Of a DNA stretch of 64,000 nt, positions 29,998 through 39,190 are shown piece after piece. Origin of the DNA: Cupriavidus lacunae (lineage in GTDB: Bacteria > Pseudomonadota > Gammaproteobacteria > Burkholderiales > Burkholderiaceae); contig NZ_QKWJ01000007.1 of the NCBI RefSeq assembly GCF_003353055.1, forward strand, positions 1-64,000, given 5' to 3'. Position 1 is the first letter of the stretch; the number at the start of each line of letters is the position of its first letter. The notes under the pieces were generated by a model that was given only the letters and a program-made list of their open reading frames with translations, was not told the DNA's origin and did no database searches. The position numbers and the translations under genes were made by a program.

Positions 29998-30780
29998 CTA
30001 TTCGCGCGCGCGTTCCGCCAGGAAGCGCCGCATGCCGTCGGCGGTCTCGGTGCTGGCGATCTGCGCGACAAAGGCCGCGCGCTCGCGCTCAAGCCCGGCC
30101 GCCAGGGTGTCGGCATCCCAGCACAACAGCGCGCGCGTGTGGGCAACGCTGCCCGGCACCTTGCGCGTAACGCCGCGCGCCAGCGTCACGGCCTCGGCCT
30201 CGGCCGAACCTGGCGCGGCCAGCGCGGCCGCCAGCCCAAGCGCCGCCGCCTCCGGCGCGGCAACGATCGAATTGTTCAGCTGCCACGCGCGCGCCCGCGG
30301 CGAGCCGATCAGCTGCGGCAGCATCGCGGTCCAGCCGCCGTCCGGGCTGAAGCCCACCACCGTGTAGTACGGCGCGATGCGCACATCCTGCGCCAGGACC
30401 GCCATGTCACACGCCAGCACCAGGCCAAGCGAACCGCCCGTCAGCCAGCCCTCCACCGCGGCCACCACCGGGCAGCGCAGCGCGGCCAGGCGCAGGATCG
30501 AACGGTTCAGCAGGGCCAGCAGCCGGTCGGCGTAGCTGGCGATCGCATCCCCCTGCGCGGCAAATGCCGCGACGTCACCGCCCGTGGAAAAATTCCTTCC
30601 GGCATGCGTCAGCACCACAGCGTGGATCGCGGGATCGGCCTCGATCTCGTCCAGCGCGGCCAGCAGCGCTTCCAGCAGCTCGGGCACCAGGCTGTTGTGC
30701 CGCTGCGGCCGGTTCAGGCGCAGCAGCGCCACGCCATCGGCGCGCACCCACTGCACCGGGGGTTCGTCGTTGGCGCTCAT
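29998..30780 (-). CDS. Enoyl-CoA hydratase/isomerase family protein
   Basis: A 260-residue crotonase-fold protein. VVLTHAGRNFSTGGDVAAFA forms the first oxyanion-hole loop and VVAAVEGWLTGGSLGLVLACD the second. Asp-113-type residues lie nearby, but the usual catalytic Glu pair of hydratases is not clear, so isomerase or hydrolase activity remains possible. It overlaps the TetR gene upstream by 4 bases (ATGA) and leads into livK 77 bases later, so it belongs to the same operon and would act on the CoA ester made by the downstream ligase. Confidence 0.88.
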   Translation of the reverse strand: MSANDEPPVQWVRADGVALLRLNRPQRHNSLVPELLEALLAALDEIEADPAIHAVVLTHAGRNFSTGGDVAAFAAQGDAIASYADRLLALLNRSILRLAALRCPVVAAVEGWLTGGSLGLVLACDMAVLAQDVRIAPYYTVVGFSPDGGWTAMLPQLIGSPRARAWQLNNSIVAAPEAAALGLAAALAAPGSAEAEAVTLARGVTRKVPGSVAHTRALLCWDADTLAAGLERERAAFVAQIASTETADGMRRFLAERARE

Positions 30781-31421
30781 CGCGGCTGCAGGCCGTGCGC
30801 GATCAGGTCGAAGGCGGTATCGACCACCTTATCCATCGAAGGCGGGCGCTTCCAGCGCGCATAGCGCATGCCCAGGAAGTTGCTGATGCCGATCAGGCAC
30901 CAGGCGCGCACCTCGGCATCGCCGGGCACGATCTCGCCCTGATCTTCGGCGCGGGTCAGGCGCCGGCTGTAGAGCTCGGCAAACACCTCGAAGTAGCTGC
31001 TGTAGATGGTCTCGTCCACCGAGTACGAATCCAGCACGATCCGGTACAGGTTCTTGTGGCGCGAAACGAAAGAGAGAAATGCCTTCAGGCCCAGGCGCTC
31101 GGCGTCCATCTGGGTTTCGGCGGCGGCGACGTGCTTGCGCAGGTGCGCGCGCACCAGTTCCAGCATATGCGCGACCAGCGCGCGGAAGATGTCTTCCTTG
31201 TCCTTGAAGTACAGGTAGAAGGTGCCCATCGCGACCTTGGCCTCCTGCGTGATCTCGGAGATCGACGCGGCGTAGTAGCCTTTCTCGCCGAACACCTTCT
31301 CCGCGGCGCGCAGCAGCGCTTCGCGCGTCTTCTGCCCGCGCGCGGTCTTGGGCGGGCAGATGCCGCCGGCCGGGCCGGTGGCGTCGGCTACGTCAGTCTC
31401 GCCAGTCTGCGTGGGGGACAT
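30777..31421 (-). CDS. TetR-family repressor of the transport/CoA operon
   Basis: A 214-residue TetR-family regulator. The helix-turn-helix is at about residues 25-70 (ALLRAAEKVFGEKGYYAASI, SEITQEAKVAMGTFYLYF). The remainder is a helical ligand pocket of the kind that binds acyl-CoAs in FadR/PsrA-like members. It is the first gene of the operon running through livKGFHM to the CoA ligase, and it is divergent from the alpha/beta hydrolase at 31581. The 159-base shared intergenic region is the natural place for its operator, but no clean palindrome is evident there. Confidence 0.9.
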   Translation of the reverse strand: MSPTQTGETDVADATGPAGGICPPKTARGQKTREALLRAAEKVFGEKGYYAASISEITQEAKVAMGTFYLYFKDKEDIFRALVAHMLELVRAHLRKHVAAAETQMDAERLGLKAFLSFVSRHKNLYRIVLDSYSVDETIYSSYFEVFAELYSRRLTRAEDQGEIVPGDAEVRAWCLIGISNFLGMRYARWKRPPSMDKVVDTAFDLIAHGLQPR

Positions 31422-31580
31422 CTTGTCTCCGGTGGCGCTGAGCGCCTTGTCATTGGAATGCCTGCCGCTTCATGTCATGCCAGCGGGGCAGGCGCCTCCT
31501 CCGCCCCTGCCGCCGCCCTGAATCGACACTCAGGCAAAACCTGATATCTGATTCATGTTTCATCGTATAAATTGAGCACC

Positions 31581-32570
31581 ATGGATGTCAATAGAGGGGC
31601 ACCCTCACCCGGTGGCATTCAGGCCGCTTCCCTTCACCCTCCTGCCAGGAGAAACCCGCCGTTGGACGCTCCCGATTCGGCGCCCGCCAGCCCTGCTGCC
31701 CCGCAATTCGCCTGCCATCCGGCGCGCGGCGCCTTGCCTGGCTGGCGCGAAGCCGGCCAGGGACGGCCGCTGCTGTTGCTGCACGGCTGGTCGGTCAATG
31801 GCGAGGCTTTTGACGGCCAGCGCGCGCTGGCGCTGGCCGGATTCCGCGTGATCGCGCCCGACCATGCCGGCCACGGCCTGTCGCGCGAGCGCGACAGCAA
31901 CACCATCGCGGCGCTGGCGCGGGACGTGGCCGGACTGGTTGCGCACCTCGGGCTGGCCGACGTGGTGGTAGCAGGCTGGTCGATGGGGGCGATGGTGGCA
32001 TGGAGCCTGCTGCGCGACCATCCGGCGCTTCCCCTGTCGGCGGTCGGCAGCATCGACATGACGCCCAGGCTGGTCACGGACCCGGGCTGGCCGCATGGGC
32101 TGCACGGACACTACGACATGGCGCAGGCCGCGCAAATGGCGGCGCGCATCCGGGCCGACTGGCCACGCCTGGCACCGTCGGTCGCCTTGGGATTGTGGGC
32201 TGCGGGACAGCGTCCGGATGGTGCGGCAATGCAGCGCATCGCGCACATGGCAGACCAGTGCGACGCGGCAACACTGGCCGCGTTGTGGGAAGACATGGCG
32301 CGGCAGGATTTCCGCGACACCTTGCGCACGGCCCGTCTGCCCTTGTTCCACCTGTATGGCGAGGCCAGCCGGCTTTATGCGCCGTCCGTCGGCATCGCAA
32401 CCCGTGCCTTGCACCCGGCCGCAGGGTTAAGCGTGGTCGCCGGCGCCGGCCATAGCCCGCATATGGAGCAGGCGCAGGCTTTCAATGCCGCACTGCTTGC
32501 CCTGGTCCGGCAGGCGGGATCAGGCCAGCAAGCGATAGGTCCAGAGCCCGAACGCGGTCAGCAGCAATGA
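31581..32570 (+). CDS. Alpha/beta hydrolase (BioH/PcaD-like)
   Basis: A 329-residue alpha/beta hydrolase. The oxyanion region is LLLLHGWSVNGEAFDG, the nucleophile elbow VVAGWSMGAMVAW, and the catalytic His lies in VAGAGHSPHMEQ. An N-terminal Pro/Ala-rich stretch of about 50 residues precedes the fold. The ATG at 31581 is used; an in-frame TTG at 31572 is also possible. Size and motif order resemble BioH-type carboxylesterases, but context gives no specific role. Its 3' end overlaps the convergent crcB gene by 51 bases. Confidence 0.85.
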   Translation: MDVNRGAPSPGGIQAASLHPPARRNPPLDAPDSAPASPAAPQFACHPARGALPGWREAGQGRPLLLLHGWSVNGEAFDGQRALALAGFRVIAPDHAGHGLSRERDSNTIAALARDVAGLVAHLGLADVVVAGWSMGAMVAWSLLRDHPALPLSAVGSIDMTPRLVTDPGWPHGLHGHYDMAQAAQMAARIRADWPRLAPSVALGLWAAGQRPDGAAMQRIAHMADQCDAATLAALWEDMARQDFRDTLRTARLPLFHLYGEASRLYAPSVGIATRALHPAAGLSVVAGAGHSPHMEQAQAFNAALLALVRQAGSGQQAIGPEPERGQQQ

Positions 32571-32900
32571 GCCGCCCAGGTGCAGCAGCAAATGCATCGC
32601 CGCCCAGCCGTAGTCGCCGGCAATCAGGTTCGCCAGCACCTCGCTGGAAAAGGTCGAGAACGTGGTCAGCCCGCCCAGGAAGCCGGTGATGGCAAGCAGG
32701 CGCCATTCCGGCGGCAGGCCGGCGTGCGTATCGAAGAAACCGACCGCCAGGCCGATCAGGTAGCCGCCCAGCAGGTTGGCCGCCAGCGTGCCGTAGGGTA
32801 GCGCGGGATTGATCGCGTTCCACAGCACTGCGAAGCCCCAGCGCAGCCAGGCACCCGCCGCGGCGCCCATGCCCACGGCGACAAAGCCGAGCGGCCCCAT
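32520..32900 (-). CDS. crcB: CrcB/Fluc fluoride channel
   Basis: A 126-residue four-helix membrane protein of the Fluc family, which forms dual-topology dimers that export fluoride. The hallmark GFLGGLTTFSTFSSE lies at about residues 73-87, and NLLGGYLIGL is typical of helix 2. It shares one base with the moaE stop (TGATG) and is the last gene of the moeA-moaD-moaE-crcB run. No fluoride riboswitch is evident in front of it, as expected for an internal operon gene. Confidence 0.93.
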   Translation of the reverse strand: MGPLGFVAVGMGAAAGAWLRWGFAVLWNAINPALPYGTLAANLLGGYLIGLAVGFFDTHAGLPPEWRLLAITGFLGGLTTFSTFSSEVLANLIAGDYGWAAMHLLLHLGGSLLLTAFGLWTYRLLA

Positions 32901-33415
32901 CAGGGCTGGCTCCCGCCAGTACCCGCCTCGGGCTGTGCATCATCCCCGCTGGCATTGAATGACGTAATCCCCCAGCGCTTGAGCGCGGCCTCGTCGGTCA
33001 CGCGGGCATCGACCCAGCGCGCGCCTTCCGGGGTGTTTTCCTTCTTCCAGAACGGCGCTTCGGACTTGAGGTAGTCCATGATGAATTCGCACGCGGCAAA
33101 GGCATTGCCGCGGTGCGCCGATGCCACCGCCACCAGCACGATCTGGTCCAGCGGCTGCAGCGGGCCCACGCGGTGGACGATGGTCACGCCCAGCAGCGCC
33201 CAGCGCGCGCAGGCGGCCGCCTCGATCTGCGCCAGCGCCTTCTCGGTCATGCCCGGATAGTGCTCCAGCTCCATCGCGCTGACCGCGCTGCCGTCGCTCA
33301 CGTCGCGCACGGTGCCGATAAAGCTGGCGACCGCGCCAACCGCCGGATTGCCGACACGCAGCGCCGCGACTTCCGCGCCGAGATCGAAATCCTCACGCTG
33401 CACCCTGACGCTCAT
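32900..33415 (-). CDS. moaE: MoaE, molybdopterin synthase catalytic subunit
   Basis: A 171-residue large subunit of molybdopterin synthase, which converts precursor Z to molybdopterin with sulfur carried by MoaD. Family blocks: ASFIGTVRD, LEHYPGMTEKAL, VHRVGPLQPLDQIVLVAVAS, HRGNAFAACEFIMDYLKSEA with PFWKKE (active-site Lys). A C-terminal extension of about 15 Gly/Pro/Gln-rich residues is added. One base separates it from moaD. Confidence 0.95.
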   Translation of the reverse strand: MSVRVQREDFDLGAEVAALRVGNPAVGAVASFIGTVRDVSDGSAVSAMELEHYPGMTEKALAQIEAAACARWALLGVTIVHRVGPLQPLDQIVLVAVASAHRGNAFAACEFIMDYLKSEAPFWKKENTPEGARWVDARVTDEAALKRWGITSFNASGDDAQPEAGTGGSQP

Positions 33416-33416
33416 C

Positions 33417-33674
33417 TCAGCCTCCGGTCACTGGCGGGAAAAACGCGACTTCGCAGCCCTCGGCAATCGCCGTATCGGCACGCGCCACCGCATGGTCAAC
33501 GGCCATGCGCAGCGCGCGGCCTTCGGCCAGGGTCTCGGCCCAGGCGCCGCCACGCTGGCGCAGCCACTGGCGCAGCTCGCCCACGGTGCGCACGTCGGCC
33601 GGCACCTCGGCGCGCTCTTCGGACACGCCCAGCTGCTCGCGCACGCTGGCAAAGAATCGGAGTTCGATGATCAT
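33417..33674 (-). CDS. moaD: MoaD, molybdopterin synthase sulfur carrier
   Basis: An 85-residue ubiquitin-like sulfur carrier. It starts MIIELRFFASVREQLG and ends with the obligatory Gly-Gly (PPVTGG), the site of thiocarboxylate formation. The stretch GCEVAFFPPVTGG is diagnostic. It lies directly between moeA (32 bases) and moaE (1 base). Confidence 0.95.
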   Translation of the reverse strand: MIIELRFFASVREQLGVSEERAEVPADVRTVGELRQWLRQRGGAWAETLAEGRALRMAVDHAVARADTAIAEGCEVAFFPPVTGG

Positions 33675-33706
33675 GACTGCTTCTGCGTCCTGGTATTGCT
33701 GGCCGG

Positions 33707-34945
33707 CTACGCGAGCAGGCCGTCAAACGGAATGAACTGCACGGTATCGCCGCGCGCGATCGCCTGGTTGGGCGGATTGTCGATCAGGCCGTCGCCCCAG
33801 ACGGTGGAGGTCAGCACGCCCGAGCTCTGGTTGGGGAACAGGTCCAGCCCACCCTCCGCATTGATGCGCGCGCGCAGGAACTCATTGCGGCGGTCGCCCT
33901 TCTTCAGTTCGAAATCCGCGCGCAGCGGCAGGCGCCGCGGGGTCACGTCGGCCACGCCCTGCAGGCGCAGGATGAACGGGCGCACGAACAGCAGGAAGGT
34001 CACGAAGCTGGACACCGGGTTGCCCGGCAAACCCAGGAAGAACGCCGGCTCGCCGCCGCTATTGACCTGGCCGAACGCCAGCGGCTTGCCCGGCTTGATC
34101 GCGATCTGCCACATGTCGAGCCGCCCTTCGGCCTCGACCGCGGGCTTGATATGGTCTTCCTCGCCGACCGAGACCCCGCCCGAGGTAATGATCAGGTCAT
34201 GGCCCTGCGCCGCGCGGCGCAGCGTCTCGCGGGTGGCGGCCAGCGTGTCGGGCACGATGCCGAAGTCGCTCACCTCGCAGCCCAGGTTTTCCAGCAGGCC
34301 GCGCAGCGTGAAGCGGTTGGAGTTGTAGATGGCGCCCGGCTTGAGCGGCTCGCCCGGCATCGCCAGCTCGTCGCCGGTAAAGAACACGGCCACGCGCACG
34401 CGGCGCACCACGTCCAGCTTCGCCTGGCCGACCGATGCGGCCAGCCCCAGCGCCTGCGGCGTCAGCCGCGTGCCGGCCGGCAGGATCACGCTGCCGGCTT
34501 CGATATCCTCGCCCGCGCGCCGCACCCATTCGCCGGATTGCGGCACATGGTTGACGATCACATCGTCGCCCTCGGCCGCGCATTGCTCCTGCATCACCAC
34601 GGCGTCGGCGCCGGGCGGGATCAGCCCGCCGGTGAAGATGCGCGCGGCGGTACCGGGTTCCAGCGCCGTGCCGACATGGCCGGCGGGGATCCGTTGCGAC
34701 ACGCGCAGCCGCGTGTCGGCAGCGGGCACATCGGCGGCGCGCATGGCGTAGCCGTCCATCGAGGTATTGTCGGCCGGCGGCACGCGCAGCGAGCTGGTCA
34801 CGGGCGCGGCCAGCACGCGGCCATTGGCTTCGAGCGTATCGGCCTGCTCCACATGCGCAATCGGACGGGCGGCGCCGAGCAGCGCGTCGAGCGCCTGGGC
34901 CATGGTCAGCATCGGGGGGCGGGAAGGTGCTGCGGCTTGGGTCAT
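33707..34945 (-). CDS. moeA: MoeA, molybdopterin molybdenumtransferase
   Basis: A 412-residue enzyme that inserts molybdenum into adenylated molybdopterin. Motifs: PPADNTSMDGYAMR near residue 55, IFTGGLIPPGADAVV near 105, VFFTGDELAMPG, and LIITSGGVSVGEEDHIK. The C-terminal GLPGNPVSSFVTF is the canonical GNPV site. It is the first gene of the molybdenum cofactor and crcB run; 183 bases separate it from thrC, leaving room for its own promoter. Confidence 0.95.
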   Translation of the reverse strand: MTQAAAPSRPPMLTMAQALDALLGAARPIAHVEQADTLEANGRVLAAPVTSSLRVPPADNTSMDGYAMRAADVPAADTRLRVSQRIPAGHVGTALEPGTAARIFTGGLIPPGADAVVMQEQCAAEGDDVIVNHVPQSGEWVRRAGEDIEAGSVILPAGTRLTPQALGLAASVGQAKLDVVRRVRVAVFFTGDELAMPGEPLKPGAIYNSNRFTLRGLLENLGCEVSDFGIVPDTLAATRETLRRAAQGHDLIITSGGVSVGEEDHIKPAVEAEGRLDMWQIAIKPGKPLAFGQVNSGGEPAFFLGLPGNPVSSFVTFLLFVRPFILRLQGVADVTPRRLPLRADFELKKGDRRNEFLRARINAEGGLDLFPNQSSGVLTSTVWGDGLIDNPPNQAIARGDTVQFIPFDGLLA

Positions 34946-35128
34946 GGTGCGATGTGGGAAAGGATTGGCCCATGAAAAACGGCCCGCGCATTGCCGCCGC
35001 GCAGCATGCTGGCGGCAGACAATCCGGGGGCCGAGGATCGGGCCCGCAGCCTGATTGTAGCGAGTTGGCGCGGGCCCGGCATGCGGCAGCGCCGCAGGCG
35101 GGCCCGCAGTCAGGCCGATCTGGCGTCC

Positions 35129-36574
35129 TTACAGGCCGGTGTGGCCGGCGATATAGGCCTTGACCTGCGCGGCGTCGGCCGGCATCACCTCAAAGCGCTG
35201 CGGCAGGCTCTCGATGCCCTCGAACCTGGCCGGGCGCTCCGGCTGGTGGCCGAGCGCTTCGCGGATGGTGTCGGCAAACTTGGCGGGCAGCGCGGTTTCC
35301 AGCACCACCATCGGTACGCCGGCGCTGAGATGCTCGCGCGCCACCTTGACGCCATCGGCGGTGTGGGTATCGATGGTGATGCCGTAGCGCGACGACAGGT
35401 CGCGGATGGTGGCCAGCCGGTCCTCATGCGTGCTGCGGCCCGAGACAAAGCCGAACTGACGGATGCGGTCGAATTCCGGCGTGCCCGACAGGTCGAAGCC
35501 GCCCTTCTCTTCCACGTCGCGGAACAGTGCCGCCAGCTTGCCGGCGTCCTGGCCCAGCAGATCGAACACAAAGCGCTCGAAGTTCGAGGCCTTGGAGATG
35601 TCCATGCTGGGGCTGGAGGTGTGGTACGTCTCGGCCGACTTGCGCACGCGGTAGGCGCCGGTGCGGAAGAACTCGTCGAGCACGTCGTTCTCGTTGGTGG
35701 CCACCACCAGCTTGTCGATCGGCAGGCCCATCATGCGCGCGATATGGCCGGCGCAGACATTGCCGAAGTTGCCCGACGGCACGCAGAACGAGACCTTCTG
35801 GCCCGGGCCATCGGTCGCGAGCAGCCAGCCCTTGAAGTAGTACACCACCTGGGCCACCACGCGCGCCCAGTTGATCGAGTTGACCGTGCCGATCTTCTGG
35901 CGCGCCTTGTACTCCAGGTCGTTTGAGACCGCCTTGACGATGTCCTGGCAGTCGTCGAACACGCCTTCGACCGCCAGGTTGAAGATATTGGCGTCCTGCA
36001 GGCTGAACATCTGCGCGGTCTGGAACGCGCTCATCTTGCGGTGCGGGCTCAGCATGAACACGCGGATGCCGCGCTTGCCACGCATGGCGTATTCAGCGGC
36101 GCTGCCGGTATCGCCGGATGTTGCGCCCAGGATGTTCAGCTCCTGCCCGGCGCGCTCCAGCGCGTACTCGAACAGGTTGCCGAGCAGCTGCATCGCCATG
36201 TCCTTGAAGGCCAGCGTCGGGCCGTTGGACAGGGCCAGCAACTGCAGCGTCGTGCCGCCTTCTTCGCCCAGCGTGCGCAGCGGCGTGATGTCGGCGGTAT
36301 TGTCGCCGGCGCGCGCGTTGCAGTACACCTCGGGCGTATAGGTCTTGCGCATCAGCGCGCGCAGGTCCTCGGCCGGAATGTCGTCGCAGAACTTGCGCAG
36401 GATCTCGTAGGCCAGGTCGGCATACGACAGCTTGCGCCAGGCTTCGAGCTCGTCGGCAGTGACTTGCGGGTACTGCGCGGGCAGGTACAGGCCGCCGTCC
36501 GGCGCCAGGCCGCCCAGCAGGATCTCGGAAAACGATTGCGGCATCTCATGGCCGCGGGTCGACTGGTATTTCAT
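35129..36574 (-). CDS. thrC: ThrC, threonine synthase
   Basis: A 481-residue PLP enzyme converting O-phosphohomoserine to threonine. It belongs to the longer class with an N-terminal region (MKYQSTRGHEMPQSFSEILL). The PLP-binding Lys lies in GPTLAFKDMAMQ and the phosphate loop in GATSGDTGSAAEYAM. It follows hom by 21 bases on the same strand, forming the hom-thrC pair. ATG at 36574 matches the conserved start. Confidence 0.95.
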   Translation of the reverse strand: MKYQSTRGHEMPQSFSEILLGGLAPDGGLYLPAQYPQVTADELEAWRKLSYADLAYEILRKFCDDIPAEDLRALMRKTYTPEVYCNARAGDNTADITPLRTLGEEGGTTLQLLALSNGPTLAFKDMAMQLLGNLFEYALERAGQELNILGATSGDTGSAAEYAMRGKRGIRVFMLSPHRKMSAFQTAQMFSLQDANIFNLAVEGVFDDCQDIVKAVSNDLEYKARQKIGTVNSINWARVVAQVVYYFKGWLLATDGPGQKVSFCVPSGNFGNVCAGHIARMMGLPIDKLVVATNENDVLDEFFRTGAYRVRKSAETYHTSSPSMDISKASNFERFVFDLLGQDAGKLAALFRDVEEKGGFDLSGTPEFDRIRQFGFVSGRSTHEDRLATIRDLSSRYGITIDTHTADGVKVAREHLSAGVPMVVLETALPAKFADTIREALGHQPERPARFEGIESLPQRFEVMPADAAQVKAYIAGHTGL

Positions 36575-36595
36575 GTGAATCGGCAGGTCCGGCCC

Positions 36596-37906
36596 TTAGT
36601 TCAGTTCTTCCATGCGCAGGCGCGTCACGGCGGACAGCACCGTCGGCAGCGCCTCGATCTTGGCAATAGCGGCGTTGACGTGCTTCTCGCGCGTGATGTG
36701 GGTCAGGATGATGATGTCGGTCTGCGGCTCGCCTTCGCGCGATTCCTTCTGCAGCATGGCATCGATCGAGATGCCGCCCTCGGCCAGGATGCGGGTGATC
36801 TCGGCCAGCACGCCGGTCTCGTCGGCCACGCGCATGCGCAGGTAGTACGAGCTGTTGATCTCTTCGATCGGCAGCACCGGCACGCTCGACAGCTCGTCGG
36901 GCTGGAACGCCAGGTGCGGCACGCGATGGTTCGGGTCGGCGGTATGCAGGCGGGTCACGTCGACCAGGTCGGCGATCACGGCCGAGGCGGTCGGCTCGGC
37001 GCCGGCGCCCTTGCCGTAGTAGAGCGTCGCGCCCACGGCGTCGCCCTGCACCAGCACGGCGTTCATCGCGCCTTCCACGTTAGCGATCAGGCGCGAGGCC
37101 GGCACCAGCGTCGGGTGCACGCGCAGTTCCACGCCGTCGTCGCGGCGGCGGGTGATGCCCAGCAGCTTGATGCGGTAGCCCAGCTCCTCGGCGTACTTGA
37201 TATCGGTGGCCGACAGCTTGGTGATGCCTTCCACGTGGGCCTTGTCGAACTGCACCGGCATGCCGAAGGCGATCGCGCTCATCAGCGTGACCTTGTGCGC
37301 GGCGTCGACGCCCTCGATGTCGAAGGTCGGGTCGGCCTCGGCGTAGCCCAGCTGCTGCGCTTCCTTCAGGACCACGTCGAAATCCAGGCCCTTGTCGCGC
37401 ATCTCGGACAGGATGAAGTTGGTGGTGCCGTTGATGATGCCGGCGATCCACTGGATGCGGTTGGCGGTCAGGCCTTCGCGCAGCGCCTTGATGATGGGGA
37501 TGCCGCCGGCCACCGCCGCTTCGAAGGCGACGATCACGCCCTTGCGGCGCGCCGCTTCGAAGATCTCGTTGCCGTGCACAGCCAGCAGCGCCTTGTTGGC
37601 GGTGACCACGTGCTTGCCGTTCTCGATCGCCTTGAGGACCAGCTCGCGCGCGATGCCGTAGCCGCCGATCAGTTCGATGACGATGTCGATGTCGGGGCGC
37701 GTCACCACCTCGTTGGCGTCGCTGACGATCTCCACTTCCCCGTTGGTCAGTTCGCGCGCGCGTTCGGTGTTGAGATCGGCCACCACGGCAATCTCGATGC
37801 CGCGGCCGGCGCGGCGGCGAATTTCTTCCTGATTGCGCTTGAGCACGTTGAACGTGCCGCTACCGACGGTACCGATGCCGAGCAGACCAACTTTGATGGG
37901 GTTCAT
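36596..37906 (-). CDS. hom: Hom, homoserine dehydrogenase
   Basis: A 436-residue NAD(P)-dependent homoserine dehydrogenase. The N-terminal Rossmann motif is VGLLGIGTVGSGTFNVL. The catalytic region shows GIINGTTNFILSEM and EADPTFDIEGVDAAHK. A C-terminal ACT domain (YYLRMRVADETGVLAEI) suggests threonine feedback control. The ATG at 37906 is preferred over a TTG six bases upstream. It lies between alaA (48 bases) and thrC (21 bases), probably one operon. Confidence 0.95.
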   Translation of the reverse strand: MNPIKVGLLGIGTVGSGTFNVLKRNQEEIRRRAGRGIEIAVVADLNTERARELTNGEVEIVSDANEVVTRPDIDIVIELIGGYGIARELVLKAIENGKHVVTANKALLAVHGNEIFEAARRKGVIVAFEAAVAGGIPIIKALREGLTANRIQWIAGIINGTTNFILSEMRDKGLDFDVVLKEAQQLGYAEADPTFDIEGVDAAHKVTLMSAIAFGMPVQFDKAHVEGITKLSATDIKYAEELGYRIKLLGITRRRDDGVELRVHPTLVPASRLIANVEGAMNAVLVQGDAVGATLYYGKGAGAEPTASAVIADLVDVTRLHTADPNHRVPHLAFQPDELSSVPVLPIEEINSSYYLRMRVADETGVLAEITRILAEGGISIDAMLQKESREGEPQTDIIILTHITREKHVNAAIAKIEALPTVLSAVTRLRMEELN

Positions 37907-37954
37907 GGACAATCTTCTGAGTTGCTAGGGATGAGTTGCGGCGCGGCCCGCGAT

Positions 37955-39190
37955 TCAGGCCGCTGCCTTGCCGTGACGTTTCCGGTATGCCTCGAGGAAG
38001 CGCGCGATGCGGCTGATGGCCTCGCGCAGGTCTTCCTCATGCGGCAGGAACACGATGCGGAAATGGTCGGGACTGGCCCAGTTGAAGCCTGAGCCCTGCA
38101 CCAGCAGGACCTTGGACTCCTGCAGCAGTTCATAGATGAACTCCTGGTCGTCCTGCACCGGGTACATCGACAGGTCGAGCTTGGGGAACAGGTACAGCGC
38201 CGCCTTGGGCTTGACGCAGGTGACGCCCGGGATGGCGGTGATCAGCTCGTAGGCCAGGTCGCGCTGGCGGCGCAGGCGCCCGCCTTCGTTGACCAGGTCG
38301 TTGATGCTCTGGTAGCCGCCCAGCGCGGTCTGGATCGCCCACTGGCCCGGCACGTTGGCGCACAGGCGCATCGACGACAGCATGTTCAGGCCTTCGATAT
38401 AGTCGAAGGCCGGGCGCTTGTCGCCCGACACCACCATCCAGCCGGCGCGGTAGCCGCACGAGCGGTAGTTCTTCGACAGGCCATTGAAGGTCACGGTCAG
38501 CACATCGGTCGACAGCGAGGCGATCGAGGTATGGGTGTTGCCGTCGTACAGGACCTTGTCGTAGATCTCGTCGGCAAAGATGATCAGGCCATGCTCGCGC
38601 GCGATGGCGACGATCTCGAGCAGCAGCTCGTCCGAATACAGCGCCCCGGTGGGGTTGTTCGGGTTGATGATGACGATGGCCTTGGTATGCGGCGTGATGC
38701 GGGCGCGGATATCGGCCGGATCGGGCATCCATTCGTTGGACTCGTCGCAGATATAGTGCACCGGCGTGCCGCCCGAGAGGCTCACCGCGGCGGTCCACAG
38801 CGGGTAGTCAGGCGCCGGCACCAGCACTTCGTCGCCGGTATTGAGCAACGCATTGACCGCCATCACGATCAGTTCGGAGGCACCGTTGCCCACATAAATA
38901 TCTTCCAGGCCAACGCCCTCGATATTTTTTTGCTGGGTATAGTGCATGATCGCCTTGCGCGCGGCGAAAATACCCTTGGAATCAGAATAACCTGCCGAAT
39001 TTGGCAGGTTTCGCATCATGTCCTGCTGAATCTCTTCCGGCGCGTCAAAGCCGAACACGGCCAGGTTGCCGATATTCAGCTTGATGATCTTGTGCCCCTC
39101 TTCTTCCATCTGCTTGGCCTTTTCCAGCACCGGCCCGCGGATGTCGTAGCAAACGTTATTGAGTTTGTTGGATTTCTGGATGGGTTTCAC
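37955..39190 (-). CDS. alaA: AlaA-type glutamate-pyruvate aminotransferase
   Basis: A 411-residue class I PLP aminotransferase very close to E. coli AlaA (YfbQ): KSNKLNNVCYDIRGPVLEKA at the N-terminus, INPNNPTGALYS, FADEIYDKVLYD, and the PLP Lys in TFNGLSKNYRSCGYRAGW. It makes alanine from pyruvate and glutamate. The start is a GTG at 39190, giving the family start (M)KPIQKSN; the frame stays open further up but without homology. The usual NIGNPAPFGF motif reads NIGNLAVFGF here. It heads the alaA-hom-thrC run. Confidence 0.92.
   Translation of the reverse strand: MKPIQKSNKLNNVCYDIRGPVLEKAKQMEEEGHKIIKLNIGNLAVFGFDAPEEIQQDMMRNLPNSAGYSDSKGIFAARKAIMHYTQQKNIEGVGLEDIYVGNGASELIVMAVNALLNTGDEVLVPAPDYPLWTAAVSLSGGTPVHYICDESNEWMPDPADIRARITPHTKAIVIINPNNPTGALYSDELLLEIVAIAREHGLIIFADEIYDKVLYDGNTHTSIASLSTDVLTVTFNGLSKNYRSCGYRAGWMVVSGDKRPAFDYIEGLNMLSSMRLCANVPGQWAIQTALGGYQSINDLVNEGGRLRRQRDLAYELITAIPGVTCVKPKAALYLFPKLDLSMYPVQDDQEFIYELLQESKVLLVQGSGFNWASPDHFRIVFLPHEEDLREAISRIARFLEAYRKRHGKAAA

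Noticed and set aside
32520..32900. Fluoride riboswitch ahead of crcB
   Set aside because: crcB begins inside the moaE stop codon within an operon; no leader exists to hold a riboswitch.
36041..38092. 683-codon plus-strand frame across thrC, hom and alaA
   Set aside because: Antisense of three conserved amino-acid biosynthesis genes.
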